Source: SZUA-36 sp963704855 (GTDB lineage Bacteria > Pseudomonadota > Gammaproteobacteria > Xanthomonadales > SZUA-36). Taken from it: a stretch of DNA of 64,000 bases. The stretch is from positions 1 through 64,000 of the forward strand of contig CAVPHY010000028.1 in assembly GCA_963704855.1 (NCBI GenBank). Direction: 5' to 3'. This document shows positions 46,877-55,252 of this stretch, in pieces. Under the pieces are notes generated by a model. It did not search any database. It was not told where the DNA came from and saw only the letters and a program-made list of their open reading frames with translations. Both the position numbers and the translations under genes were made by a program. Within the stretch, counting starts at the first letter, position 1. Each line of letters opens with the position of its first letter.

Positions 46877-48046
46877 TTAGCTGGTTTGTTCACGGGTGAT
46901 TGCACGCACTTCCATGCCGTCCACCGCCGCAGGAATCGTGGAGGTTACGACCTTATCGCCAACCTCGACACCATTACTGACCAGCACGATGTCCTCGGAT
47001 GTGGAGATCACCTCGACGGTGCGGATTTCAAGACGGTTCTCGTCGTTGATCACGTAGACCTTGTTGGCATTACGCAGGGCCAGTCGCGGAAGCACCAATG
47101 CCGACTGGCTGTTCACACCGGCGATATCGGCATGCACAAACATGCCAACGGCTATTGGCGTGCCGTTGTCGGCGCCCAGACCGTAGGGGTCTTCGACCTC
47201 GGCTATGGCATAGATAAGGCGGGTTTGCTGATCAACCGATGCATGGGTGCGTACGATGCGGCCGTTCCAGGTGTGTTCGCGGTTACCCACGTGGGCACTG
47301 AAAAGCACAACAGGTGCGTTGAACGCATCCGCCATGAAGCCCATCGGCAGGTTCAGTTCAGCCAGTTGTGAATCGGTCAGGGGTAAGCGGATCTCAACCG
47401 TGTCCGTGGAAAAAACACGGCCAAGGTGTGTACCAGCGGTTACATACTGACCGATACCAACGCTTTTCTCACGTACCCGGCCGAGGAAAGGCACATTGAT
47501 TTCCGTGCGCGCTACATTTAACTGGGCTTCTTTCAGGTCGGATTCAGCGGACGCCAGCTTGGCTTCTGCTTCCATGACCTGTGGTTTGTTCAATGCGTAG
47601 GGTGTGGGTTCGCCGGTGTTTTGTTTATCGAGCCAGTGGTCCTTCTTGATCTTGGCGTTTGCGAGTTCCCGTTGCAGCGCAACCTCTGCTTCCGCGACTC
47701 GGGCCTGTGCACGTATGACTGCCAGCTTGTAGTTGGTGTCATCAATCTTGATCAGGGTTTCGCCCGGTGTAAATTCGGCGCCCTCTGCAAAGGAGCCGGA
47801 GATACCTACGATACGGCCGGAAACCTGGGGGATCAGATCAATTTCTGTTTTAGGGCGGACTTCACCCTGGGTCTGAACTGAAATGGTGACCGTATCCGAC
47901 GTCACTTCATCAACATAAAGCGAAACCAGTCGTTGTGTCTCTTCCTTCTTCTCCGGCTCCGGTTTCGCGGCGCCAAGACCCTGTACGATTCCAATGCTCA
48001 CCACCAGCACCAGTATGGGGGAGATGATTTTCAGCAGTTTTTTCAC
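46877..48046 (-). CDS. RND efflux periplasmic adaptor subunit
   Basis: The protein has about 389 residues from the GTG at 48046, preceded by GCGAGG; a TTG at 48082 is an alternative. An N-terminal anchor (KIISPILVLVVSIGIVQGLG) leads to a lipoyl domain (GRIVGISGSFAEGAEFTPGE), a short coiled coil and a beta-barrel domain (PFLGRVREKSVGIGQYVTAG). It pairs with the RND pump just downstream. Confidence 0.9.
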   Translation of the reverse strand: MKKLLKIISPILVLVVSIGIVQGLGAAKPEPEKKEETQRLVSLYVDEVTSDTVTISVQTQGEVRPKTEIDLIPQVSGRIVGISGSFAEGAEFTPGETLIKIDDTNYKLAVIRAQARVAEAEVALQRELANAKIKKDHWLDKQNTGEPTPYALNKPQVMEAEAKLASAESDLKEAQLNVARTEINVPFLGRVREKSVGIGQYVTAGTHLGRVFSTDTVEIRLPLTDSQLAELNLPMGFMADAFNAPVVLFSAHVGNREHTWNGRIVRTHASVDQQTRLIYAIAEVEDPYGLGADNGTPIAVGMFVHADIAGVNSQSALVLPRLALRNANKVYVINDENRLEIRTVEVISTSEDIVLVSNGVEVGDKVVTSTIPAAVDGMEVRAITREQTS

Positions 48047-48346
48047 GGTAAACCTCGCTATTAATGTTTCAGGTCGTGTCAATCAATTTTTCTTTGCGCA
48101 CATAAAAATGGGCGGATGCTTTATTTATCGGCATGTACTTGCCTTTAAAAAACACCAGCCCTCTATAGCAACATCGATAAATCTTAAGACGAACTCTTGC
48201 AGTTATAGGTTACATTTAATTTTTCAGAGTCCTGCCGGATGACCAGTCCTACAGTGACATGCATATGAGAACACGGATGGCAATGAAGTGCATGGGCCAA
48301 AAGTCAGTGGGCCATTAGTCACAATCAGGATGGGAAAAGGCTCCTA

Positions 48347-48372
48347 GGCCCGGCATTTGCCGGACCTTTTTC
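48347..48372 (+). terminator. Orphan terminator-like hairpin
   Basis: GGCCCGGC and GCCGGACC pair with one mismatch around ATTT and are followed by CTTTTTCTT-like sequence (five T from 48367). No plus-strand gene lies upstream for more than a kilobase, so it could end a small RNA or be incidental. Confidence 0.35.
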
Positions 48373-48395
48373 TTACATGGCGAATTCACCGGGAC

Positions 48396-48422
48396 AAAAA
48401 AAAGAGGGGCCTTGACGGCCCC
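48396..48422 (-). terminator. Rho-independent terminator of ompW-like gene
   Basis: Read on the minus strand, GGGGCC, a five-base loop and GGCCCC are followed by T-rich sequence (A-run at 48396-48403). It begins about 20 bases after the stop codon. Confidence 0.82.
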
Positions 48423-48442
48423 TTAATTGTGGAGAAGGTAAA

Positions 48443-49054
48443 TCAGAATCTGAAACCGATGTGCCCGCCAAATACCCAGGGATCAACTCCGACTTTACCG
48501 ATATTTGTGCCATCCAGCGTGGCCTTGGTATCGATATCAATATAACGGGCATCCAGGTTAAAGAACCAGGTGTCATTGAAGAGCACGTCAAAGCCGATCT
48601 GGCCGGCGATTCCCCAGCTATCGCCAAGGCTCAGGTTTGTCCCTGTGAGCGGACCGGTTGTTTTTTCACTGAAGAAACTGGTGTAATTGAGGCCCACACC
48701 GATGTAAGGCTGAAACTGCTCGGTCGGTCTGAAGTGATACTGCAGGCTCAGCGTGGGCGGCAGGTGTTCGGTGCTGCCTATCTTGGTTCCGTCCAGCAAC
48801 TCAAGATCGTGTTTGAAGGGGTAGGCCGCAAGCAATTCAAGTGCCCAGCAATCCGTCATCATGTAGGTGAGGTTGAAGGTCGCGCTGGTGGCTGATTCGA
48901 CAGACACGGTTGCGTGGTTGTTGGATGAGGGGTGTACATAGGAGGCGCCGACCCGGACCAGCCAGTCACCCGGCTCAAAGGCGGCTGCCGTACCTGTAAA
49001 ACCTATGCTCAGGGCGATGGCTGCAGAAAGTGCGGTTTTCATTTTAAATTGCAT
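48443..49054 (-). CDS. ompW: OmpW family outer-membrane protein
   Basis: The protein has 203 residues. A signal peptide ends near FTGTAAAF. Barrel strands follow, with PGDWLVRVGASYVHP, LPPTLSLQYHF, FQPYIGVGLNYTSFF and a C-terminal aromatic residue (GGHIGFRF) for BAM recognition. OmpW forms a small eight-stranded barrel with a hydrophobic channel. A terminator follows, so it is a single-gene unit. Confidence 0.9.
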   Translation of the reverse strand: MQFKMKTALSAAIALSIGFTGTAAAFEPGDWLVRVGASYVHPSSNNHATVSVESATSATFNLTYMMTDCWALELLAAYPFKHDLELLDGTKIGSTEHLPPTLSLQYHFRPTEQFQPYIGVGLNYTSFFSEKTTGPLTGTNLSLGDSWGIAGQIGFDVLFNDTWFFNLDARYIDIDTKATLDGTNIGKVGVDPWVFGGHIGFRF

Positions 49055-49305
49055 TTAAAGATTGCTCCTGAATATTATTTGTTCGATGCTCAAATTGTAT
49101 TGAATACCGTTATTCCGGTATTGACTTGTATCAAGAAAAACTCACAAACAACGCCGGGATCTCGATGTGCCTGGTCAGTGTATATTGTTCATGCAGAATC
49201 TGAAACCAGCTGAAGAACAGCAGGTTTTGGAATTGAACCGACATTTTTGCAATACAATGATATCGTGAAGAATCACATTATGTGACCAGATGACAGGGGA
49301 TACCG

Positions 49306-49992
49306 ATGAAAAAATACACTGCTGGACTGATGATGGCCCTCTTGATGGGGGTATCAGTGGTAGGTGCGACGGAAGATAAACGCGAGGACATCCATGCCGC
49401 CGCCGACCAGGTGCAACCACTGCTGATTGGGATGAAGGCGCCGGATTTCACCGTGAGGGACGTCGAAGACCAGCCATTCACGTTTAAATCGGGTGCGCAG
49501 GAGAAGCCCATAATCCTCACGTTTTTTCGCGGCGGCTGGTGTCCTTACTGCAATTTACACCTGTCTGAATTGCGCCTGGCGGAGCAACAACTGAAAGACA
49601 TGGGTTTCGATATCTGGTTCATCAGTATCGACAAGCCAGCGTTATTGCTGGCAAGCCTGGGTGATCCGGACATCGGTTACACCATCTGGTCTGATTCCGC
49701 CCTGAGTGCGACACGGGCTTTTGGGCTGGCATTCCGCGTGGACGATGCATTGAACGAACGCTACCTGGGCTATGGTATCGACCTGGAAAATGCCTCGGGT
49801 GAAAACCACCACGTCCTGCCGGCACCCGCGACCTATATCATCGGTACGGATGGAACCATAAATTTCGCTTACATAAACCCGGATTACAAGGTGCGTTTAC
49901 ATCCGGATGTCCTGCTGGCGGCAGCGAAAGCCTATATCGGGGATGCGGACGGGCGACTGGAATCCAGGCGCAAACAGTCCGGCACCCAATAA
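49306..49992 (+). CDS. Peroxiredoxin-like (AhpC/TSA family) periplasmic protein
   Basis: The protein has 228 residues with an N-terminal signal (GLMMALLMGVSVVGA). The thioredoxin-fold core has APDFTVRDVEDQPFTF and the active-site segment FFRGGWCPYCNLHLSEL, where the CxxC contains the peroxidatic cysteine of this peroxiredoxin-like subfamily. It probably reduces peroxides or disulfides outside the cytoplasm. It converges on the minus-strand GcvT-like gene. Confidence 0.8.
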   Translation: MKKYTAGLMMALLMGVSVVGATEDKREDIHAAADQVQPLLIGMKAPDFTVRDVEDQPFTFKSGAQEKPIILTFFRGGWCPYCNLHLSELRLAEQQLKDMGFDIWFISIDKPALLLASLGDPDIGYTIWSDSALSATRAFGLAFRVDDALNERYLGYGIDLENASGENHHVLPAPATYIIGTDGTINFAYINPDYKVRLHPDVLLAAAKAYIGDADGRLESRRKQSGTQ

Positions 49993-50011
49993 CGCCAAAC
50001 CGCCTGCGGGT

Positions 50012-51244
50012 TCAGAAATCCGCAGGTGGTGTCAGTCGTTTACGCGGCGGGTCGTAAAACACGTCCGTCACGACACGCGCAGTGGCCATCACCCGGCTCC
50101 ATTTCAACTCTTTCTGGTAGTAAATCTCCACCAGCACTTCTTCACCGGGCTGGCCGTGCGGGGTTTCCAGTGTTGCCAGCGCAATACTCGCCTTGGCCGA
50201 TGGTGACCAGGTCGCAGAAGTGACCGTGCCGATCCGTTTCTTGTTTTTCGCGAATACGTATGAGTCCCTCGCGGGTTTGTTACCGTCGATATCGAGCTTT
50301 ACCAGGTTGTATCGATGGCCGTGTTTCTTTTCTGCCAGCAGTGCCTTGCGGCCATTGAAGTTTGGTTTGCTGAAATCGACCAGCCAGCCAAGCCCCAATT
50401 CAAATGGTGAGCGGGTATGCCCGGTGCGCACGGTTGCGTGGGCGGGCATGAATTCATGACGGCACTGGATAAAACCGGCTTCAACCCGGAGCATCTGCAA
50501 GGCCACGTCACCCATGGCTTGTATGCCGTGCAACTGTCCTGCTTCGAACAATTTATCCCACAACGCCTCCGCGTTTGCCGGGTCGATCCATAATTCATAA
50601 CCCAGGTCGCCGGTAAAGCCGGTGCGGGATATCATCAGTTGGGTGTCTGCAAAAGGGAAGCACCTGATATCGAAAGGCTTCATCGTTTCGACACCGGAAA
50701 GCCCCATTCGCTTGAGTGCCGCGCAACTGGTGGGACCCTGCAGCGCGAGAGCGGCAACTTCATGGGTTTCATCTCTCACCAGCACGTCAAAACCCATCGT
50801 GTTGGTTAACAACCAGTCCAGGTGCCGCTCCTGTGTGCATAAGCGGTAATCGTCTTCACCCAGGTGGAATATCGTGCCGTCATCGACGGCCTGGCCATCA
50901 TCGGCGCACCATACGCAATAACCAACCCGGCCCTGTTTGATTTTTGCGACATCGCGTGTAACCAGGCGGTTGAGGTAAGGCAGGGCGTCTTTGCCGCTGA
51001 TGCGGTATTTGGTCATGGGGGTCAGGTCGAATACCGCGCAGGCGTTGCGGCAGGCAAAGTATTCCATGGCGGAACAGGTGTAAGCATGCGGGGACAAATA
51101 ATCCGCCCACCGGCCCCATTCTTTCAGGTGATTCAAGGGTTCCTGGCGCGAGTAGAACGGGCTTTGAAAAACCTTGTTGAGATAATGCGACTTGGATGAA
51201 ATATCAAAACTTTGCACTTTGTCAGTCCTGTTTACCTGGCTCAT
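50012..51244 (-). CDS. GcvT-like aminomethyltransferase / tetrahydrofolate-dependent demethylase
   Basis: The protein has 410 residues. It has GcvT-N (LTPMTKYRISGKDALPYLNR, ISRTGFTGDLGYELW) and GcvT-C (LGLGWLVDFSKPNFNGRKAL) domains. Glycine cleavage partners GcvH and GcvP are absent here, so it is more likely one of the GcvT relatives that move a methyl group from a substrate to tetrahydrofolate. It ends a minus-strand series with two flavoproteins, overlapping the first by four bases, and faces a Rieske oxygenase group; this supports methylated-amine or sulfonium degradation by inference. Confidence 0.78.
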   Translation of the reverse strand: MSQVNRTDKVQSFDISSKSHYLNKVFQSPFYSRQEPLNHLKEWGRWADYLSPHAYTCSAMEYFACRNACAVFDLTPMTKYRISGKDALPYLNRLVTRDVAKIKQGRVGYCVWCADDGQAVDDGTIFHLGEDDYRLCTQERHLDWLLTNTMGFDVLVRDETHEVAALALQGPTSCAALKRMGLSGVETMKPFDIRCFPFADTQLMISRTGFTGDLGYELWIDPANAEALWDKLFEAGQLHGIQAMGDVALQMLRVEAGFIQCRHEFMPAHATVRTGHTRSPFELGLGWLVDFSKPNFNGRKALLAEKKHGHRYNLVKLDIDGNKPARDSYVFAKNKKRIGTVTSATWSPSAKASIALATLETPHGQPGEEVLVEIYYQKELKWSRVMATARVVTDVFYDPPRKRLTPPADF

Positions 51245-52809
51245 GAGTGTTGTTCCTCAACATGCTTCGTACCCAAAACCGCGTTTGCGGCATTACGACC
51301 GGCGCTGCCCATCACACCGCCGCCGGGGTGGCTGCCGGCACCACACAGGAAAAGACCATTGACCGGGCTTGCATACTGTGCAGAGTGGGGCACTGGCCGC
51401 AACATCAGGAATTGGTCGAGGGCCAGTTCGCCGTGGTGCCAGTGACCGCCGCTGATACGGAATTCTGATTCGATATCCACGGGAGTCAATAACTCAGTGT
51501 GGAGAACTTTCGATGGAAGCCCCGGTGCATAAGTTGCGAGCAGGTCGATAAGCTGGTCTGTGAATGCCGCTTTGCTTTCGGACCAGCCGGCCTTCAGTTG
51601 ATAGGGAGCGTATTGCACCACCGCCGAGAGTACGTGTTTGCCAGTTGGTGCAAGCGAGTCGTCATGCAGGCTCGGGATGGTGATTTCTGCGACCGGTTTG
51701 ACCGAGTATTCGCCATATTTTGACTGGTTGAAAGCACGTTCAACATATTCCATATCCGGTGCGATCAGTATGCGGTCGCCAAGCTGGTCCTGGTTCAGAC
51801 CTTTGAACTCCGGCACACTGTCCAGCGCGAGGTGCAACTTGGCAGCATTGCCACGCATGCGGATGTCCTGGATTTTTCGGGCAAAACCGGCTTCCAGGTT
51901 GCGGGCGCCCAGCAGTCCCAGGAAGGTTGTCTTGGGATCTGCGCTGGATATCACCGTGGCAGCGGCGATTCGCTCACCACCTTGCAGTTCAACACCGGAT
52001 ACACGATCGTCCTCCATCAGGATGCGTGAGACGGGTGCAGATGTCCTGATGAGGGCGCCCTGTTTACCTGCTACGTTCGCCAATGCATTACTGAGGGTTC
52101 CCATGCCGCCCTTCGGCATAGCCGTGTCCTGCAAGCCGCTAAGGCGTTGTAGTGCGCAGAATACGCTGTTGTTGGAACGCGGCCCAAGGTTGGTGCCAAG
52201 CACGCCGTCCATACTCAAGGCGCCTTTGAGCAGGGGGCTTTCAAAGTTTTCCTGCAGAACATCGTAAATATTGATACCCGCGATACGCAGGAACTCGCGC
52301 ATGTCCGTCTTACCCAGCAAACGGATGTTCAGGGCGGTTTTCGCCAGGCCTATCCAGTCGCCGCGGTCACGGGTGCCGAGCCTGGGGGGGATGCGTTTGT
52401 TCAGGCGGTTGAACACACCGGCGAAACGGTTCATGAAACGCCGGTATTCCTGCAGGGCCAACCGGTCCTTATCGGAGATGTTGGCGCCCAGTAATCTATC
52501 GCCTGCAATCCGCAGGTGGTTGCCATCTTCCGCCAGCGCTGTTGTACTTATGTTCCGTTGCGAAAACGACAGGCCCGCCGAATCGAGAGATAGCTCCCTG
52601 CGTACCTTTTTGTCCAGCATGAAAAGCAGGTGAGCGCAGGCCGAGACCCTGAAGCCGGGTGCGAATTCCCGGGTTATGGCGGCTCCACCTACCTGCTCTG
52701 CTGCCTCCAGCACGGTAACCTGTTTGCCGGCCCTGGCGAGGTAAGCGGCGCAAACCAGGCCATTGTGTCCGGCACCGATGATAACAACCTTGTCTTTTAA
52801 ACTAGTCAT
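51241..52809 (-). CDS. PYROXD2/CrtI-like FAD-dependent oxidoreductase 1
   Basis: The protein has 522 residues from the ATG at 52809, which overlaps the stop of the preceding flavoprotein gene (ATGACTAG). The N-terminus VVIIGAGHNGLVCAAYLARA is the FAD-binding Rossmann motif; the C-terminus CGAGSHPGGGVMGSAGRNAA is the second FAD contact typical of phytoene-desaturase-like and PYROXD2-like proteins. The substrate is unknown. A paralogue lies directly upstream. Confidence 0.83.
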   Translation of the reverse strand: MTSLKDKVVIIGAGHNGLVCAAYLARAGKQVTVLEAAEQVGGAAITREFAPGFRVSACAHLLFMLDKKVRRELSLDSAGLSFSQRNISTTALAEDGNHLRIAGDRLLGANISDKDRLALQEYRRFMNRFAGVFNRLNKRIPPRLGTRDRGDWIGLAKTALNIRLLGKTDMREFLRIAGINIYDVLQENFESPLLKGALSMDGVLGTNLGPRSNNSVFCALQRLSGLQDTAMPKGGMGTLSNALANVAGKQGALIRTSAPVSRILMEDDRVSGVELQGGERIAAATVISSADPKTTFLGLLGARNLEAGFARKIQDIRMRGNAAKLHLALDSVPEFKGLNQDQLGDRILIAPDMEYVERAFNQSKYGEYSVKPVAEITIPSLHDDSLAPTGKHVLSAVVQYAPYQLKAGWSESKAAFTDQLIDLLATYAPGLPSKVLHTELLTPVDIESEFRISGGHWHHGELALDQFLMLRPVPHSAQYASPVNGLFLCGAGSHPGGGVMGSAGRNAANAVLGTKHVEEQHS

Positions 52810-54418
52810 CGAGCCAGCCCTCCGGTACGGTGTTGGGTTTGCGCAGATCGCGCAGAATTTCACGTGCTGCATTGGCGCCCGGGGCAGCCATGACGCCGCC
52901 GCCGGGGTGGTTGGAGGAGCTGCACATATACAGGCCCTTTGCAGGTCCGCGGTACTGTGCGTAGCCGGGGATGGGGCGGTTGAAAAGCAGCTGGTCCATG
53001 GTCAGTTCGCCGAGGAAAATATTACCCTCGGTCAGCCCGACCTCGTCTTCGAGCTCGCGTGGTGTGCGTATTTCCACGTGCCTGATCAGGTCTTTGAACC
53101 CCGGTGCGTAGGTATCGATCTTGTTGATGACGGTCTGACCGAACTGGTCGCGCAGTTCGTCTGTCCAGTTCTCGCCTTTAACTTTAGGCGGCACGTACTG
53201 CACGAACACCGACATAAAGTGTTTGCCCGGTGGCGCCATGGTCGGGTCCGTGAGCGACGGTATGAGTATGTCGACGTAGGGATCCTGTGACCAGGTGCCA
53301 TCTTTCCAGTCGTCATAGGCACGTTCGAGACGCTCAACGCTGTCTACCAGGTGCAGATCGCCCCTGATGAGTTCCGGGTTGCCATCGAGCGCGGTAAATT
53401 TCGGCAGGCCATCGAGGGCGATATTGAGCTTGCCGGACGAACCACGAATTTTGAAGTTCTTCACCTTGCGGAGAAATTCAGGCTCGAGGTCTTTCGGATC
53501 CATGCATTCGAGGAATGTACGGGGCAGGGTTAAATTGGAAACAACGACATCGGCGTGATATTCATCGCCATTTTCCAGTGCGACCCCGGTCACTTTGCCG
53601 TCACTTACCAGGATTTGCTCCACTCCGGAACCGGTTACCAGTTCCCCGCCATGGTCTTCATAGCAGTCCGCCATCGCCTTCGCAATTGCCCCCATACCAC
53701 CGCGGGCGAAACCCCAGGCGCCGATATTGCCGTCAACATCACCCATGGCGTGGTGCAGCAGCACATAGGCCGTGCCGGGTGACATGACACCCATGGCGGA
53801 ACCGATGATACCGTGGCTCGCCTTGTCGGCCCTGATCAGGGGATGTTCAAAATATCCATCCAGGTATTCCGTGATACTCATCGTGTAAAGACGCATCATG
53901 TCATAGATAACATCTTCTCCCATCCTCATCAGGGTCTTGCCCATATGCAGCATTTCCAACAGGTCACGGGGTTTGAACGACGCCGGATCCGGGGCGGTGC
54001 GTAACAGGAACTGCCTGATAAACCGGGCCTGGCGCATGATGTCCCGGTCAAAGCGGACCTTGGCATCGGCATCGCGCGGGCTGAGGCGGGCCATTTCCCT
54101 GCGTGACACATCCGCATCGACGTAGTGGGCGATGTGATCACCTTCAGGGGACAGCGTGGCGCTGCCGCCATAAGGCACGATCTGCAGACCGTACTTGGCC
54201 AGGTTCATACTGCGGTAGACCTCCGGGCGCAGCAGGCTGCTGACGTAGGAGCAATTGGAGTATATCCAGCCCTTGTGCATTTCAAGGCTGACCGTCGCGC
54301 CACCGATATATGAGTTTTTCTCAAGCAGCACGACATCGAGCCCGGCCTTGGCCAGGTAGGCTGCGTTTGTCAGGCCGTTATGCCCTGCGCCAATAACGAT
54401 GGCATCATATTTTTTCAC
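52802..54418 (-). CDS. PYROXD2/CrtI-like FAD-dependent oxidoreductase 2
   Basis: The protein has 538 residues. It shares the same ends as its neighbour (IVIGAGHNGLTNAAYLAKAG; CSSSNHPGGGVMAAPGANAA), so the two arose by duplication and may form a heteromer. No carotenoid synthesis genes are near, so a desaturase role is unlikely. It is divergent from the TetR-type regulator gene, with an inverted repeat between them. Confidence 0.83.
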   Translation of the reverse strand: MKKYDAIVIGAGHNGLTNAAYLAKAGLDVVLLEKNSYIGGATVSLEMHKGWIYSNCSYVSSLLRPEVYRSMNLAKYGLQIVPYGGSATLSPEGDHIAHYVDADVSRREMARLSPRDADAKVRFDRDIMRQARFIRQFLLRTAPDPASFKPRDLLEMLHMGKTLMRMGEDVIYDMMRLYTMSITEYLDGYFEHPLIRADKASHGIIGSAMGVMSPGTAYVLLHHAMGDVDGNIGAWGFARGGMGAIAKAMADCYEDHGGELVTGSGVEQILVSDGKVTGVALENGDEYHADVVVSNLTLPRTFLECMDPKDLEPEFLRKVKNFKIRGSSGKLNIALDGLPKFTALDGNPELIRGDLHLVDSVERLERAYDDWKDGTWSQDPYVDILIPSLTDPTMAPPGKHFMSVFVQYVPPKVKGENWTDELRDQFGQTVINKIDTYAPGFKDLIRHVEIRTPRELEDEVGLTEGNIFLGELTMDQLLFNRPIPGYAQYRGPAKGLYMCSSSNHPGGGVMAAPGANAAREILRDLRKPNTVPEGWLDD

Positions 54419-54514
54419 GCTTTAAGGCTCCCGCTGTGTCCGTGCCAGGCAGATGGTTCCATGGCTATGTGACCTTGGCATAGATTCGCATATCCTGCTT
54501 CCCCTGTCCACTGC

Positions 54515-54534
54515 GAATGAATGGATATTCATTC
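54515..54534. promoter_or_regulatory. Operator candidate for the BetI-like regulator
   Basis: GAATGAAT (54515-54522) and its exact complement ATTCATTC (54527-54534) are separated by GGAT. The site lies between the divergent flavoprotein operon and the TetR-type regulator gene, as expected for an autoregulated TetR/BetI-class repressor. Confidence 0.6.
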
Positions 54535-54577
54535 ATTGAAAAACCACCGGAAAGGATTTAAGCTGAAACTGCAGAAC

Positions 54578-55249
54578 ATGCATCTGCATGCAGATAATGA
54601 ACAAGGACCCGGTTTGAACCCATCCTTAAAAAAACCCCGGACGAAGCGTCGCACAGCGTCTAAAGAGGTACGTCAGGACCAGCTGATCAGGGCAACCATA
54701 CGTTCGATTGCGAAGCATGGTTTGTCGGTTACCACGATAGCAACGGTCGCCAAAGAAGCGGGCCTCAGCCAGGGTATTATCAACCTGCACTTCCAAAGCA
54801 AAGAGCGGCTGCTGGAAGAAACATTGGGCTACATCGTGGACGAATACCGCAACGCGTGGTACAAAGCCATCCAATCCAGCGGCGATGCGGCAGCGGAGAA
54901 ACTGGCAGCACTGGCTGCGGTGGATTTTGACAAACGTATTTGTCAGCGTAACAAGCTGGCGGTCTGGTTTGCGTTCTGGGGGGAGAGTCGCTCACGCCTC
55001 ACCTATCGCAAAATATGCGCGGAAAGTAGCCGGGAGTATAAGCAGTTGTTAACCCGTTTGTGTGAAGACATCATCAAACAGGGCAATTACAAGGTTAAGG
55101 CACACCATGTCGCCACGGGTCTGTTGGCCCTGAACAGCGGCTTATGGTTGGATATGTTGATCAGCCCGGCTGAAATGTCCGCGCAAGAGGCACAGGAAAT
55201 AAGCCTGTCCTACCTGCAGGGTGTTTTTCCCGGGCATATACCAGGATAG
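54578..55249 (+). CDS. BetI-like TetR family transcriptional regulator
   Basis: The protein has about 223 residues from the ATG at 54578. A longer frame from 54521 would start inside the operator palindrome and is less likely. The N-terminal helix-turn-helix contains ATVAKEAGLSQGIINLHFQS, close to BetI, and the C-terminal ligand domain has VWFAFWGESRSRLTYRKIC, also BetI-like. BetI senses choline, so a quaternary amine ligand is plausible. It is followed four bases later by the Rieske oxygenase. Confidence 0.83.
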   Translation: MHLHADNEQGPGLNPSLKKPRTKRRTASKEVRQDQLIRATIRSIAKHGLSVTTIATVAKEAGLSQGIINLHFQSKERLLEETLGYIVDEYRNAWYKAIQSSGDAAAEKLAALAAVDFDKRICQRNKLAVWFAFWGESRSRLTYRKICAESSREYKQLLTRLCEDIIKQGNYKVKAHHVATGLLALNSGLWLDMLISPAEMSAQEAQEISLSYLQGVFPGHIPG

Positions 55250-55252
55250 CGA

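Larger units (their letters stand above)
48047..48442. other. Intergenic region upstream of the RND operon and downstream of ompW
   Basis: No coding frame is convincing. The part near 48070-48230 is AT-rich and probably holds the RND operon promoter. Two hairpins lie at 48347-48372 and 48396-48422. The first points to the plus strand although no plus-strand gene precedes it. Confidence 0.45.

Noticed and set aside
51241..54418. Carotenoid desaturase pair (CrtI-like)
   Set aside because: The fold is shared, but no phytoene synthase or other carotenoid gene is near and the neighbours point to amine metabolism; PYROXD2-like is the safer label.
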